A DNA stretch of 64,000 bases from Adineta vaga (taxonomy: Eukaryota > Rotifera), in contig CP075497.1 of NCBI GenBank assembly GCA_021613535.1, positions 2,108,001 through 2,172,000 of the forward strand, given 5' to 3'. Below are positions 1 to 11,133 of this stretch, piece after piece (positions within the stretch are counted from its first letter, which is position 1; each line of letters starts with the position of its first letter). The position numbers and the translations under genes were made by a program. The notes below the pieces were generated by a model that ran no database searches, was not told the origin of the DNA, and saw nothing but the letters and a program-made list of their open reading frames with translations.

Positions 1-3000
1 AATCTTTTATTGTGATGATCGTTCTCATTCGGAATATCTTTATAAAAGTGTAACCATTCAATTAAGAAAATTTGGTACGAAGATTTGTTTCTAATAGTAT
101 TAATTTCAACAGAATGTCTTCTGTCTATCTTTTAAGATGATGAATTTGATGAATGGGTTGATGCTCTTTATGCTGGAATACATGAAGCTAAGAATTTAAA
201 TGAAGCAGCAAAACGAAATCGGTTAGAAACTAAAGAATTTTTCCATCGATATTTTATGTTTGTTGATTATTTAGATGGCTTTTAAGACAATATGAAAGAT
301 TGAAAGCATCATCGGGAGGTTTAACATTTGATTCAATTAATGGATGGTTAAATTCTCATCTTGGTCTAGTTGGTGCAAAAGGTAATGTTGAAAGATCAAT
401 TAAACAAAATGAAATCTTTCGTCAAACAAATGAAATTACTGATTCAGTTTTCAATGATTTATATTATAGTTTCATTAATAATCAACAAAAAGTAAATATA
501 TTGATCGTTTTGATTCGCTTTTATCTATTTGATTTCTATAGATTCTCACAAGAACTCTCATGTCTGATATAATTGATGATAGGTAAGATTATTTCTATGT
601 ATATTATTATTAGTCTTAATGAATCGTTCTTTAGTGGAATTTCATTAAATAATTTCGCATTACGTGTTACTAATAATCAAAAAGATGTCGTTTCACAAGA
701 AACAGATCAAATCAAAAGTTCGCTACATTTAAATACTGATCAATCGGAAATTTCTCTTCGACAAGTAATGAATTCAGAATAAATTAACAAATTAGAAATC
801 TAACGATTTAATTTAGAGTATGAATTATCTTTGGTCTGATGCGAATTCAGCATTTGATCCAAAATCTCGTTCGATATGTGTCGATGATATGGATCAACAA
901 TTGAATTATTATTGGATTTCATCAAGTCATAATACGTAAATGATTATTTCGAAGAATTTCGTTTTATTTTATTCTTTCGATATAGATATTTAGCTAAAAC
1001 ACAAATGTTCAATCCATCATCTGTTCATTGTTATATTCAAGCTTTATTGAAAGGATGTCGATGCATTGAAAGTAAATGAAGAAAACTTTTCATTCAATGC
1101 ATTTCTTTTCTTATATAAGTCGATGTTTTCGATCCTCGAACTGGTACAGAACCGGAAATAACGCATAAAGGTACACGTATCAAAACGATTCCATTACGAA
1201 GTGTTCTCGAAGCTATTATCGACTATTCTTTTGTTACAAGCGAGTAAGAATTTAAGAAAATTGATTTGATTGAATGTAGAATCGAGGGAATATTTAGATA
1301 TCCAGTTATAGTTTCAATAGAAAATCATTGTTCACCTCAACAACGTTCAGTAATGGGTCGAATGTTCATTGAAATATTCGGTGGTAAGTTGAAATATAGA
1401 AATCGAATCGAAAATAGAGAATTATATTGAGTAGAAAGTCTGATACAAGTACCTCTATCACAAAATGAAACTGAACTTCCTTCTCCTAATAAATTAAAGA
1501 GGAAAATTCTTTTAAAGGTATTTGCTGCTTAAAGATCAATTGCTTTGATTATGAATTAACCTTGCTTTTTTTTCGGTACATTTCTTCATTTGTTATTTGA
1601 ATTGAATAGGATTCGAAATTGAGTAATGGATCATTATCACCGCAGCCTAGTCTTGACGGTGATGAACAACCTGGTATATCTGCAAGTCATCTCGAAGGAC
1701 ATGTTCAGTTGTATAATGCTACGAAAAAAGTAAATTTTTAAGCTTAATAAATGAATTGACATGTGAAATATTATTATAGAATTGGGTGGATTATAATTAT
1801 ACAATAGGAAATGATAGTATATACTTAGCTCAAATGTATGAACCACGAAATCAGGAAAAAAATGATTATGATCTAAGTGATGAAGAAACTGATCAAGTTA
1901 GTTGAAAAAAATCTCGTTTTCGAAAGATTTATCTGGAATTTTTCTAGAAAAAAGATATTTCAAAGGATGGTTTTATTCAAATTTGGTATCATGGCACCAT
2001 ATCTCATGAAGAAGCTAAACGTATTTTCTTCGCCAATGATGGTTATGAAGTCGGAGCTTTTCTTATTCGAAAAAGTCAAAATAAAAACTGTTATTGTCTT
2101 ACATATCTGTATGAGAGAAGATCATAATTTCACGAAAAACATTTCCTTTTACATTTTTCTTTTAGTGCACCGAATTCTTTGGTGAAAAGTATTGAAATTC
2201 GTGAAACACGAACTGATGATGGGAAATGTTTGTATTCAATAACTGATAAAGTATTTGATTCAATTCCGGATCTTGTTGCTTCTTATCGAACATTTAATTT
2301 TGCGGAAACAAAATCGGGATCAACTGAAGGAAATTGTGTTCAATTAGGAAGACCTGTTCCAAGAGAGAAATGGTGTCAAGAATTAAAGAGTAAAAAATGG
2401 TATCAACCAGATTTAACACGAAAACAAGCTGAAGAATTATTACGAGGTGTAAGTAAATCTTTAAAAAGTTTTCATTTCTTTAACATTTCTATAAATTAGA
2501 TTGGAGAAGAAATGACGTTTCTCATTCGAAAATCATCGAATCGTATTCGACAAGATTATACATTATCTGTTTATTCCAATGGAAATGTTCGTCATTCACC
2601 AATCTATACTGAGGGTCATGATTTAATGTTACAAGCAAAAACATTTACAAGTCTTATCGAAATTGTTGACTATTATTCACATAAACCCGTCTTCAATGAT
2701 TTAACTTTACAAACTCCCGCGAAATTATATGCAGATTTTCTTCATGAACGACGTCAATATGCAACACATGGAGATAATAAACATATTATTTTTCAACCAT
2801 TAGAATCCGCGATTGCATTACAAGCAGATCAAATTCGAATAAGTAGAAGACAAACGAACGCTGATTAGTATATTGAATATGTTCATTTAGGAAATCCTGA
2901 TGATCATTCGGATGGTTCGACAATTCAAATAGAATTAAATACAATTGATGATGAAAAAACGAAACCTTATGGATATTTAATGAAATTCAATTCATCAAAA

Positions 3001-4332
3001 GAATGTCAAGTGTTTGTAACAAAAATTACTTCGGCATTTTCGATTGTTCCCCCGAAACTACCAATCGTAAGACCAAAACCGAGCAGACCTATAAATTCTC
3101 CATCAACAAATGAAAAAGCAGAAAGATATCTTGCTGATTATGATAAACTAATTGTTTATTGTCAGGGAGTTAAATTAAGAGATCGACATGTGGAGAGACC
3201 ACAAGATCTTTTAGGTAAATATTGATCATGAAATTTCCTTTCAATATATTCTCTCTCTTTTATTTTCAAAGATAAAATCAAATTATTTACAGAAATGATT
3301 TCATTAAATAGTGCAAAAGGTTTGACATTCTGTTCGGAAATTCGAACGATGATATTGTAGGTTTTCTTTTTTGTTATAAATGATTGGAGAAGAATGTTTA
3401 TCTTCTTGATTTAGATTCAATCAAAATCATTTCACTCGTATTTATCCAGATCTTAATAAAAAATCATGGACTTCACGGAATTTTGATCCGATGATCCATT
3501 GGGTTGCTGGTTGTCAAATGGTCGCATTGAATTTTCAAATGCCTGGTTCGTATTCATCATTTCCAATATTTCTATCGTTGTATTTCTCTTCAGATCAGCC
3601 CATGCATTTGAATGCTGGTCGATTTGCCGCGAATGGCGGGTAAGATTCAATTCAACGGTCTATCAGAATAACTTGTTTCTTCTAGTTCAGGATATATTCT
3701 TATGCCAGATTATATACGTTCATTTGATAATAATAGACCAGAAATCTGTACAATATCAATGTTATTAAAAATTCGTGTTGTAGCTGTACGACATATACGT
3801 TCTGATCAAGTGAAAAGTATTTCGAAAGTTCAAATTAGAATCACAATTATTACGGGAAGTAAAAAACGACCATATGAAAATCAAAATTTGACAAGTAGAT
3901 ATTCTTTGATTTATTTGATTTATGTCATTTTCTTTCGCAAATAATAGCAATCATTAATGGTCCATGTGGTATTTGGGATTCGAAACAATCGTCTTCGAAA
4001 CAATCTGATCAACTACTTACACAAAATAGTCTTCAATCGAGTAACAAAGATGTCGATATTCTTTATTTTGAAGTTGTTACAGATAATGAAGAATTTTGTG
4101 GACAATCAACGATTCCATTATCATCATTGCGATCAGGTTTGATTTTTTTAATCATTCATTGAGAATGACTTTCCTTTCTTTTAAGGTATTCGATCTGTTC
4201 AACTTTATGATAAATTCAACGAACGTTTAGATATGAGTGCACTTCTTGTTGACATTAATTTTCAAACGGGTATGCTACTCTTTGATCTACAGTTCGATCA
4301 AATAATTATAAATATGAATGATTTTAGTGTAA
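1..4332 (+). CDS. PLCG: Phospholipase C gamma-type protein, 5'-truncated by the window edge; possible decaying copy
   Basis: Many short exons give, in order: the end of the N-terminal PH domain (exon to 74, next from 137), EF-hand region (about 270-780), PLC X box (about 815-1640), N-SH2 (about 1960-2410, motif WYHGTIS), C-SH2 (about 2380-2720, FLIRKSS), second half of a split PH (about 2870-3030), PLC Y box (about 3100-3780, TRIYP) and a C2 domain ending at TAA 4330-4332. PLC-gamma enzymes cleave PIP2 into IP3 and diacylglycerol at the plasma membrane after recruitment to phosphotyrosine by SH2 domains. The first catalytic His (SSHNT), the Glu/Asp pair (IEID), the X-box Glu (SIENH) and the Lys patch (KRKILLK) are present. 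The second catalytic His falls in HKGT where the family has HGHT, so it aligns with Gly. No SH3 is found between C-SH2 and the PH half. The frame breaks near 260-290, and TAG at 2866-2868 interrupts the coding exon. The family call is firm; intactness is doubtful. Confidence 0.88.
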
Positions 4333-6097
4333 TTATTCGACAAATGTAGTACAGATTGATCATGCTGTTTTAAGAAATATTTCTTCGAACATTGAAAATA
4401 GAAGATTAGAATCAACGTTGGTGTCGTTATTAATTTTTTTTCTCGTTTATTTTTGTACACATTTTGTCATTATGTTTTCTCTCGCTTTCTTCCTCTCTCT
4501 TTCTCTCTCTCTCTCGCCTTCACTTTCTTTACCTCGCACCTTATGTCTCCAGGAAAATAGCAAAGTGTAATTTGATTTTATGCAAGTCAAAGACGCACAT
4601 CATACATACCTGTATGATAGGAACAAAGTAGTGTGAGAACGAGAAGAGAGAAAGAGAGAACAAGATTGCAATATGATATTTTCTTCTTCACCTTCTTTCT
4701 TGTCTTCGACGGTTTTTCTTTCTAATTATGTTACAACGATGTTAATCTTCTCTTTTACTATATTTTTTCATTGATGTTGGACACCTTTTTTCCCTCGTAT
4801 ATGTATATAAAAGTATTGTATCTTCTTTTTTTTCTTTTTCGTTCGTTCGTTCTTTCATTTCTAGTTGGATCTGTCAATTCGATGTTTCAAGGACAATGAG
4901 ACAAGAGCGAGTGTCAACATACTTCACTTTATCGTCTATTTCTTTTGTCGCATGTTTTGCAGCTGCTGATTTCTGTTGAAAGGTGTCACATAGTGGCGTA
5001 CTACTTTGCTATTCTAGCAGAAAGAGAAAAGAACAATGAATGAGAATCTCGCGTTCTTTTCTCTTTGTTTCATCCCATTAACAATCTTTCATCATCACCA
5101 ACGGCATAACCACTCATACTACTTCTGTCGCGATGATGTTTTGCTATAGACACTCATAGACATTGTGCGACGCGTGCCGTTGGACGATCGACAAGATAGG
5201 GGAAAAAACGAGAGAAAGAGACAGAACAGAGAAAATGAAGGTTTGCTCAGCCCCGGACGTCCGTGTCAGTTTGCATGAGTGTTCTTCTTCAGTTGCGTTG
5301 GATACCTCCTTGCCTTTCTTTGATTGATGTCGTATGCGATAGGTTACCTCGTGTGCCAGTCATCGTGTAAGTATATTACAAAGATCGAAAGGAAGAACAG
5401 AACACTAAATGATAGAACAGACAAATGAAAGAACGAACAAAATATTTTAAATATACTGCACGCCCTCTCACATATTCTGTATATGATTATGAAGAGTAGA
5501 CGAGTTTTGTGCGATCTCATTTCTTTTCTCTTCATATGTATTTAGGAGGTTGCCCCTCGTCTTTCTGTTGCTATATGCTCTGTCGTGCAATAACCGAGTA
5601 ACTGAAAAAAAAAGAGAAGAGAAGAGAAAAAGAAAAAAGAGGCAAAACGTTGTATGAAGCGATGCATCCATCCAGTATACGAAGAAAAAGCAAAGAACGA
5701 TTTTTTTGTGCTTCTCGATAGAAAAAAACTGGGCCAAGGAGAAAGGGGTGGTAAGGGGACGCGAACGAGACAGAGAGAGAGGAGAAGAAGAAGAAGAGAA
5801 AGAGAAACGGCAAGGCGCGTGCACTAATCACGTCCTTGAACGGCTCGCTTGCGCTCTCTCGATGCCACTGTAGGCGTTCGTGGGTTCCGGCTGCGCACAA
5901 AACGAGAATGAGAAGAAGAAGAAGAAGATGATGATGATGAAAGAACTTTTCCCTTGTGTGCTCTATACTTCTCTATCATTCGCTTTCTATTTCTCTCTTC
6001 TCAATTGAAGTCAATCATCAGCTGTATATTCTAGAAACGATTCTCTTTTTTCATTCATTATCGTCGTCTTTCTTTTGATCTACCAAGCTCTTCTTCA
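4333..6097. other. Intergenic region and FOXO upstream/5' UTR, low-complexity
   Basis: No gene is supportable here. The stretch holds pyrimidine-rich runs (CT tracts near 4490-4520) and purine-rich GA/GAA runs (5590-5800 and 5905-5940). Open frames on the minus strand at 5344-5900 encode biased Ser/Phe/Leu text and look like translated low-complexity DNA. Its 3' part presumably contains the FOXO promoter and leader. Confidence 0.6.
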
Positions 6098-6160
6098 ATG
6101 CAACCATTAACACCGAATAATGATGTACAACGGCCCATCTGGTGTCTTGTCATCGTGTGA
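6098..6160 (+). promoter_or_regulatory. Upstream ORF overlapping the FOXO start codon
   Basis: An ATG at 6098 opens a 20-codon frame ending at TGA 6158-6160. It runs across the proposed FOXO start at 6120 in a different frame. If it lies in the transcript, ribosomes starting there would bypass the FOXO ATG, so it could lower FOXO translation. The transcription start is not visible, so this is a sequence-level candidate only. Confidence 0.35.
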
Positions 6161-8040
6161 TTTACTTGTTGATAGGACAGACGACAGTTATAACTCGATG
6201 GTGAAGCCACATCAGTCCGATTCTCATCAATATCATCATCCTCATTATCCACAACATCATAGTGATTCGTCTCGTTCATCATCCGTTTGTTCGTCGTCAC
6301 TTTCACCCAAAACTTCCTCTTCAACGGGTGCTAATACAACAGGCATTTCATCAGTAACTGTGTCTAACACGCCAGCTGCTGTCACTCTAACTGATATTGA
6401 TCCACAATTAGCTCAACATGTCGAATATGAATTAGGTTTAACAAAAAAGAATGGAAATGGAAGTGGAACACGAAAAAATGCTTGGGGTAATTTAAGTTAC
6501 GCTGAATTGATTAGTAAAGCGATTACGAGTAGTGCTGAACAACGTTTGACATTATCGGAAATCTATGATTGGATGATCAAATATGTTCCATTCTTTCGAA
6601 ATAAAGTCGATCGAATTAGTAGTGCTGGTTGGAAGGTAATAATTGTCTTCTTTTCGCAAACAGTTCAAAATTTCTGAAATTTTTCGTTTTTCAGAATTCT
6701 ATTCGTCATAATTTATCATTACACAATCGATTTAAACGTGTACAGAGTGAAGGTACTGGAAAATCTTCTTGGTGGATGATTAATCCAGATGAAAAAATGA
6801 CTTGTGGTAATGACACATCCTCACCGTCACCAATTAGCGGCTTGAAACAACCACGTCGTCGTCTAGGACAAGGTACCAAATCGGCATCTTTATCTTCAAC
6901 AACTCAACCGAAACGACTTCGTGGACCTCGTTCAACTAAAACTACTCGAGCAATGACAGCCGCTCAACGAATAGAACAACAACAACAGCAGCAACAACAA
7001 CAACATCAAACGTCAGGTAATCAACAAATTCAGTCTTCTGACATGTCGACAGTATCAATTTATGACACTCAACAATGGCCATCTCAATTAGATACCGACA
7101 CTACACCTAATCATTTATATGAACATGAACTCTATTCAACATCTGTTCATACTCCAACAACGAATACGAATGGTAATTCAACTGCATGTATACAATCGTC
7201 CTACTCCTATGATGATGTTGTACCTAATTATGTTAATAATACACCCTCAACCAATAATACAAATAATACCGGTGATTATTCCTATCATCATCCACATCAA
7301 TTTCATTCACATCCACATCATTCTCATACATTGTATCAACATCATCATGGATCAAATTATGATACCGGTGCGTCTAGTGGATATTATCATCATTCAAATT
7401 CATGTTCTCATCCACTTGATACATATCATACAAATAATGCAGGAACGTATTCATTACAACAACAACAACAACAACAAATTGATCCGAATGATGAACAGAT
7501 ATATTTACGTGCTCATTCGATTTCGTCACATTCATCTTCATCATCACTTTCCCCTCCAACATTATCGACAACTAATAATCTTTTACCATCATCTTCGTCC
7601 GGTTCATCTTCTTCAAACTATACACATCCACATAAAACGTCTTTATCCGGTGGTTATCTTCATCCCGTATCGAATGGAACACTTACTCTCTATAGTCATC
7701 ATCATCAACCTCAACATCTTTCTCATCCTCCAGATATTGAAACTTTACTTGATTTAAATACTCAAGATGATGATATCGATGATGATGATGATGATGATCT
7801 TTCAACTCTCGTACATCATCATCAAGGAATGATTGATGATCAACAACACTTATCATCTTTTTTTTCTCCTGATCATAATCATCCCATGCATTCTCATAAT
7901 GATACATCACCATCAATTTTACGTACGGTGCTTAATAGGCCGATTGTCGGTAAATATTTCATCGCTCGATTTTCCTATTGACCTTGATCAAAAACAAAAA
8001 TCTCTTTTCTCATTTAGATTTGTACAATCAACAGGTGTAA
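6120..8040 (+). CDS. FOXO: Forkhead box O (FOXO) transcription factor
   Basis: Three exons (6120-6635, 6695-7949, 8018-8040) join in frame to 597 residues; if the last intron is retained the protein ends at 7981. The forkhead domain starts near residue 115 with [14 protein letters not shown] and continues through SSAGWK, the intron, then [13 protein letters not shown] and [17 protein letters not shown] and [16 protein letters not shown] are FOXO-class signatures. FOXO proteins are nuclear effectors of insulin/PI3K-AKT signalling controlling stress resistance and lifespan. The rest is low complexity: Ser-rich N-terminus, polyQ tracts, His-rich stretches and an Asp run near 7770-7800. The basic patch after wing 2 is PRRRLGQGT instead of the usual RRRxxS, and no RxRxxS/T AKT site was found anywhere. 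ATG ATG at 6120 is the first in-frame start. Confidence 0.93.
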
Positions 8041-9093
8041 ACTGACCGGTTCTATTTTTCTTTATTTGTTTTGTTTCTTTTCTTTTCTTTCTTTTTTTAA
8101 ATTCTCCCCGTTTTCAATCTATTAAGTTATCACCGGCGATACAATTTTTTCATTTTGTAGATATTGTGCAATGTATTCTTTCCTACCACAGTCGTTTTTT
8201 CTTCGACAGTCGAATGAATACATTTTATCTTCTGTTGCTCTGTTTTCTTTCTCTTCAACCGTAAAGTTATTTTTTTTCTCCTGTCTTTTTGTTTTCTTGA
8301 TCATTAAAAAAAACGATTTCTGTATTATTTTATCCTTTATCATTCAATTAAAATGAAAACCGGTGATATGAATTTCATGGCAAATCAAGAACAAAATGAA
8401 TTGAAATATCAATCGATGTTTTAGTGAGAAAGAAAGATCTTTTTGTCCTGTTTTTTTTAGACACTCTCAGCATATTTTTGGCTTGTTTTTTATATATTTT
8501 TCCTTAGATGTTTGTCGAATGTTTGTTTTTCCTAAATTTCACGCGAGTTTCGTTTCTTTCCGGCGTCTTTGATTTTCTTTGCTCGTTTTCTTTCCGTCTA
8601 TTTTTCATTTTGTAAAGTTCGATATGTATAAAAATGAACAAATGAGAGATTATTTATGAAAAAAGAAAGAATATTCGATTGAAACCTTTCGATCATTTTA
8701 ACAAAAAACCCTTGTTGACATACACACTGATGTTTTTCTTTCATTCTCTAGTTGTCAACTATACAATTCTAAGAATGTAACTCATTCTGTCTCTACTTAG
8801 GTACATGACGACAAAATCTATCTAGAAAGTTATTTATTATTTTAGTAGAACATATGCTATTTCTTTTTGGCACTTATTAAATGTGTAAGAGTAACAGAAA
8901 ATCTATAAATATCTTTTGAAGGAATGCTTGACCTGGAGAATTTGATCCACTTTCATTCAAATAACTCAAATGTAAGGACAATTCTTTATTTCATTGTTGA
9001 ATAAAAATCAGGAAATAAATTAATGTCATATCTCTTTATTGAAAACAAAAGGTCATGTCGACCGACATTTCTAAGCTAATAAAACATGAGATA
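8041..9093. other. Intergenic, FOXO 3' flank
   Basis: T-rich sequence with no supported gene. Open frames at 8122-8356 on both strands are T/A-rich and have no recognisable domain. This probably holds the FOXO 3' UTR and the 3' flank of the convergent minus-strand gene ending at 9094. Confidence 0.55.
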
Positions 9094-9570
9094 TCATTTA
9101 TTCATTAAGATTTCAACTGAATACGTCTTGGAAATTAAACCACCATGACCAAGCCAAAAAATTGCTAACAACGATGCGAAATAAGCGAATAGAAATGCAA
9201 CTACTGTTAAATAATATGAATAACCAAGATTTGAATTCACAAAATTAAGATACGATCCCAGAGAAGTTAATAAAAAGATACATATCATAAAAAGTAATAA
9301 AGGTATAAAACATCGAATATAAATCACTTGTTTTTCATTGATAACTTTCGTTAAAAGTAGAATAAGTAGAATTATACAAATAATCAATAGCATGATGGAA
9401 ATAACTGCCAGAATACTCGGAAGTTTCGAGCATTGATCACAAAATAAATGATGATATTGATGAAAAAACCATCCCGGTGTTGATAAACCCATCATCGAAA
9501 AGATCGTTGACAAAATTATACTAACAAATATACATAATATCAAAAAAATCTCACTGAATATTCTCATCAT
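9094..9570 (-). CDS. Four-transmembrane protein, claudin/PMP22-like topology
   Basis: A single exon of 158 residues from the ATG at 9570 (a second ATG follows directly). Four hydrophobic segments are visible at about residues 5-27, 52-74, 85-105 and 120-143. The first extracellular loop carries TPGWF and a CDQC pair. This is the layout of the claudin/PMP22/EMP superfamily, which organises junctions or membrane domains. The canonical claudin W-GLW-C-C signature is not complete, so the family call rests on topology. The C-terminus is short and has no PDZ-binding motif. It converges on FOXO, about 1 kb away. No intron is needed. Confidence 0.6.
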   Translation of the reverse strand: MMRIFSEIFLILCIFVSIILSTIFSMMGLSTPGWFFHQYHHLFCDQCSKLPSILAVISIMLLIICIILLILLLTKVINEKQVIYIRCFIPLLLFMICIFLLTSLGSYLNFVNSNLGYSYYLTVVAFLFAYFASLLAIFWLGHGGLISKTYSVEILMNK

Positions 9571-9894
9571 TTTATTTCAAATGTAATAATGATTACAAAT
9601 AGATCCTATCTTATCAATTTATTCTTACGTAAAGATACTTTTCTTCATAGAAGAATGATAAAAAAAAGGAAGAAAGACCGCTCAAATAAAAAAATCTATT
9701 CTTTTCTGTTTAATCATATTCGAAACAAAGAATATAATACATGCTTGACGATTGATAATGGTGTGATTAGCGATAAAACGACATTAACTGGATAAAAAAG
9801 AAACTTTTTTTGCTATGTATATCGCATCTTGTTCTCATACCTTTTGTCATTTGCATATATTAATACAGTCGTCGTTTAGGTAGTGCAAATAAGA

Positions 9895-10835
9895 ATGGCA
9901 AATCATACAGAAATTGATACGTTTTTGGATGAAAAAAAACAAATTATTTCATCAAAACCAAGAAAATATCATGCAAAATGGTGGTATCAAGAATATAATT
10001 CTCAAGAGATAATTTCAAATATTATCGAATCATATAATTTCCGAGCGGTAGTTATTTTCTTAGTTGTTATTGACACATCATTAGTTGTTACTGAAATCTT
10101 ATTAGATTCATTTAAAATTCATTATGAATGTGAACATTATGATCAACATCCATTAAATTTACGTAATAAAATCAAAAAAGAACGTGTGGAATATGCGATG
10201 GAAATCGTACATTTTACATCGATTATTATTCTGAGCTTTTTTTTTATTGAATTAATCATACGAATATACGCCTGTGGAAGAGAATTTTGGAATATTCGAA
10301 GACGAAAAATGGAATATTTTGATGCTTTTATTGTTATTGTATCATTAATTATTGATTTATGGCTTTTACATGGCGAGAAAATTCTTCTTGGTGAACAATT
10401 AATTCTTATACTTGCACTTCGTTTATGGCGTTTTGTACGAATTATTAGTAGTAAGTTAAGTTTTTCGATTAAAATTGATAGAAAAAGAAAGATTATCTTC
10501 ATTCAGGTGTAGCTGAAAGTATTCGACATGGTCAAAGAAAACATAAAGAACGTTTAAATCATCAATATCTTTTTGCAGTTCGTCGATTAATTGAGCTCCT
10601 TCTGTATAAAACAACTTATGCAGAGAAAAATCAAGATAAAGATTTCGATTCGTTACTCGAACAGTTTCGAATGGTTGATGAACAGTGTAAATCATCTTTA
10701 GAAGCATTAGATCAAAATCAGGAATTAACTTCTTCACGTGTTGTTGCTCAATTCGTAGAACAAATTCAAGGAATTGAAAATAAGAATAATCCCAGTGTTA
10801 TATCAGCAATGTTTACTAAAGAACCACAACTTTAA
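9895..10835 (+). CDS. HVCN1: Voltage-gated proton channel Hv1-like, copy 1
   Basis: Two exons (9895-10450 and 10507-10835) give 294 residues. The four-helix voltage-sensor domain matches Hv1, a dimeric channel that lets H+ leave the cell on depolarisation or internal acidification. S1 holds FLVVIDTSLV with the selectivity-filter Asp and a downstream TEILLDS. S2 has FFFIELIIRIY. S3 holds EYFDAFIV and LIIDLW. S4 is LRLWRFVRIIS with three Arg spaced by three. There is no pore domain after S4, as in Hv1. The C-terminal part of about 110 residues is predicted mainly helical and starts in exon 2. The ATG at 9895 (MANHTEIDTF) aligns with the starts of copies 2 and 3. The phase-1 intron directly after S4 is shared by all three copies. 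Confidence 0.9.
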
Positions 10836-11133
10836 AGTCTTCCGGCCATTTTTTTGTACTATAAAGAAGTTTTAAAACATCACGTTTCAGTCGGGATTTA
10901 CATTCTCTTCAGAAATAAATGGTATTAGTGGGTAGAAATAGGACATTTTTTTGATGCGATACACATACCATGTGAAAAAATAAACTTAGGATACATCATG
11001 TCTATGAAAAAAACATTATAAAAGAAAAGCAAAAAAAAGTTACGAGAAAAGAAAAAAACAATTTTTTTCTGCATTGACCTTCGCGTGCAAGTCTCCATCG
11101 ATTTACTCGTCATTCTGTTAAAACCTCGAAACA

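Noticed and set aside
2840-2868. A 26-nt intron removing the TAG in PLC-gamma
   Set aside because: A GT...AG pair exists but removing it shifts the frame into another stop, and the length is far below other introns here.
5344-5900. Overlapping minus-strand open frames upstream of FOXO
   Set aside because: They translate to Ser/Phe/Leu/Arg-rich low-complexity text from purine and pyrimidine tracts, with no domain or splice support.
7119-7757. A 212-codon plus-strand frame inside the FOXO gene
   Set aside because: It is the Ile/His-rich shadow of the FOXO coding frame in repeat-rich sequence.
9589-9795. 68-codon plus-strand frame beside the four-TM gene
   Set aside because: Lys-rich translation of A-rich promoter DNA; overlaps the likely upstream region of the minus-strand gene.
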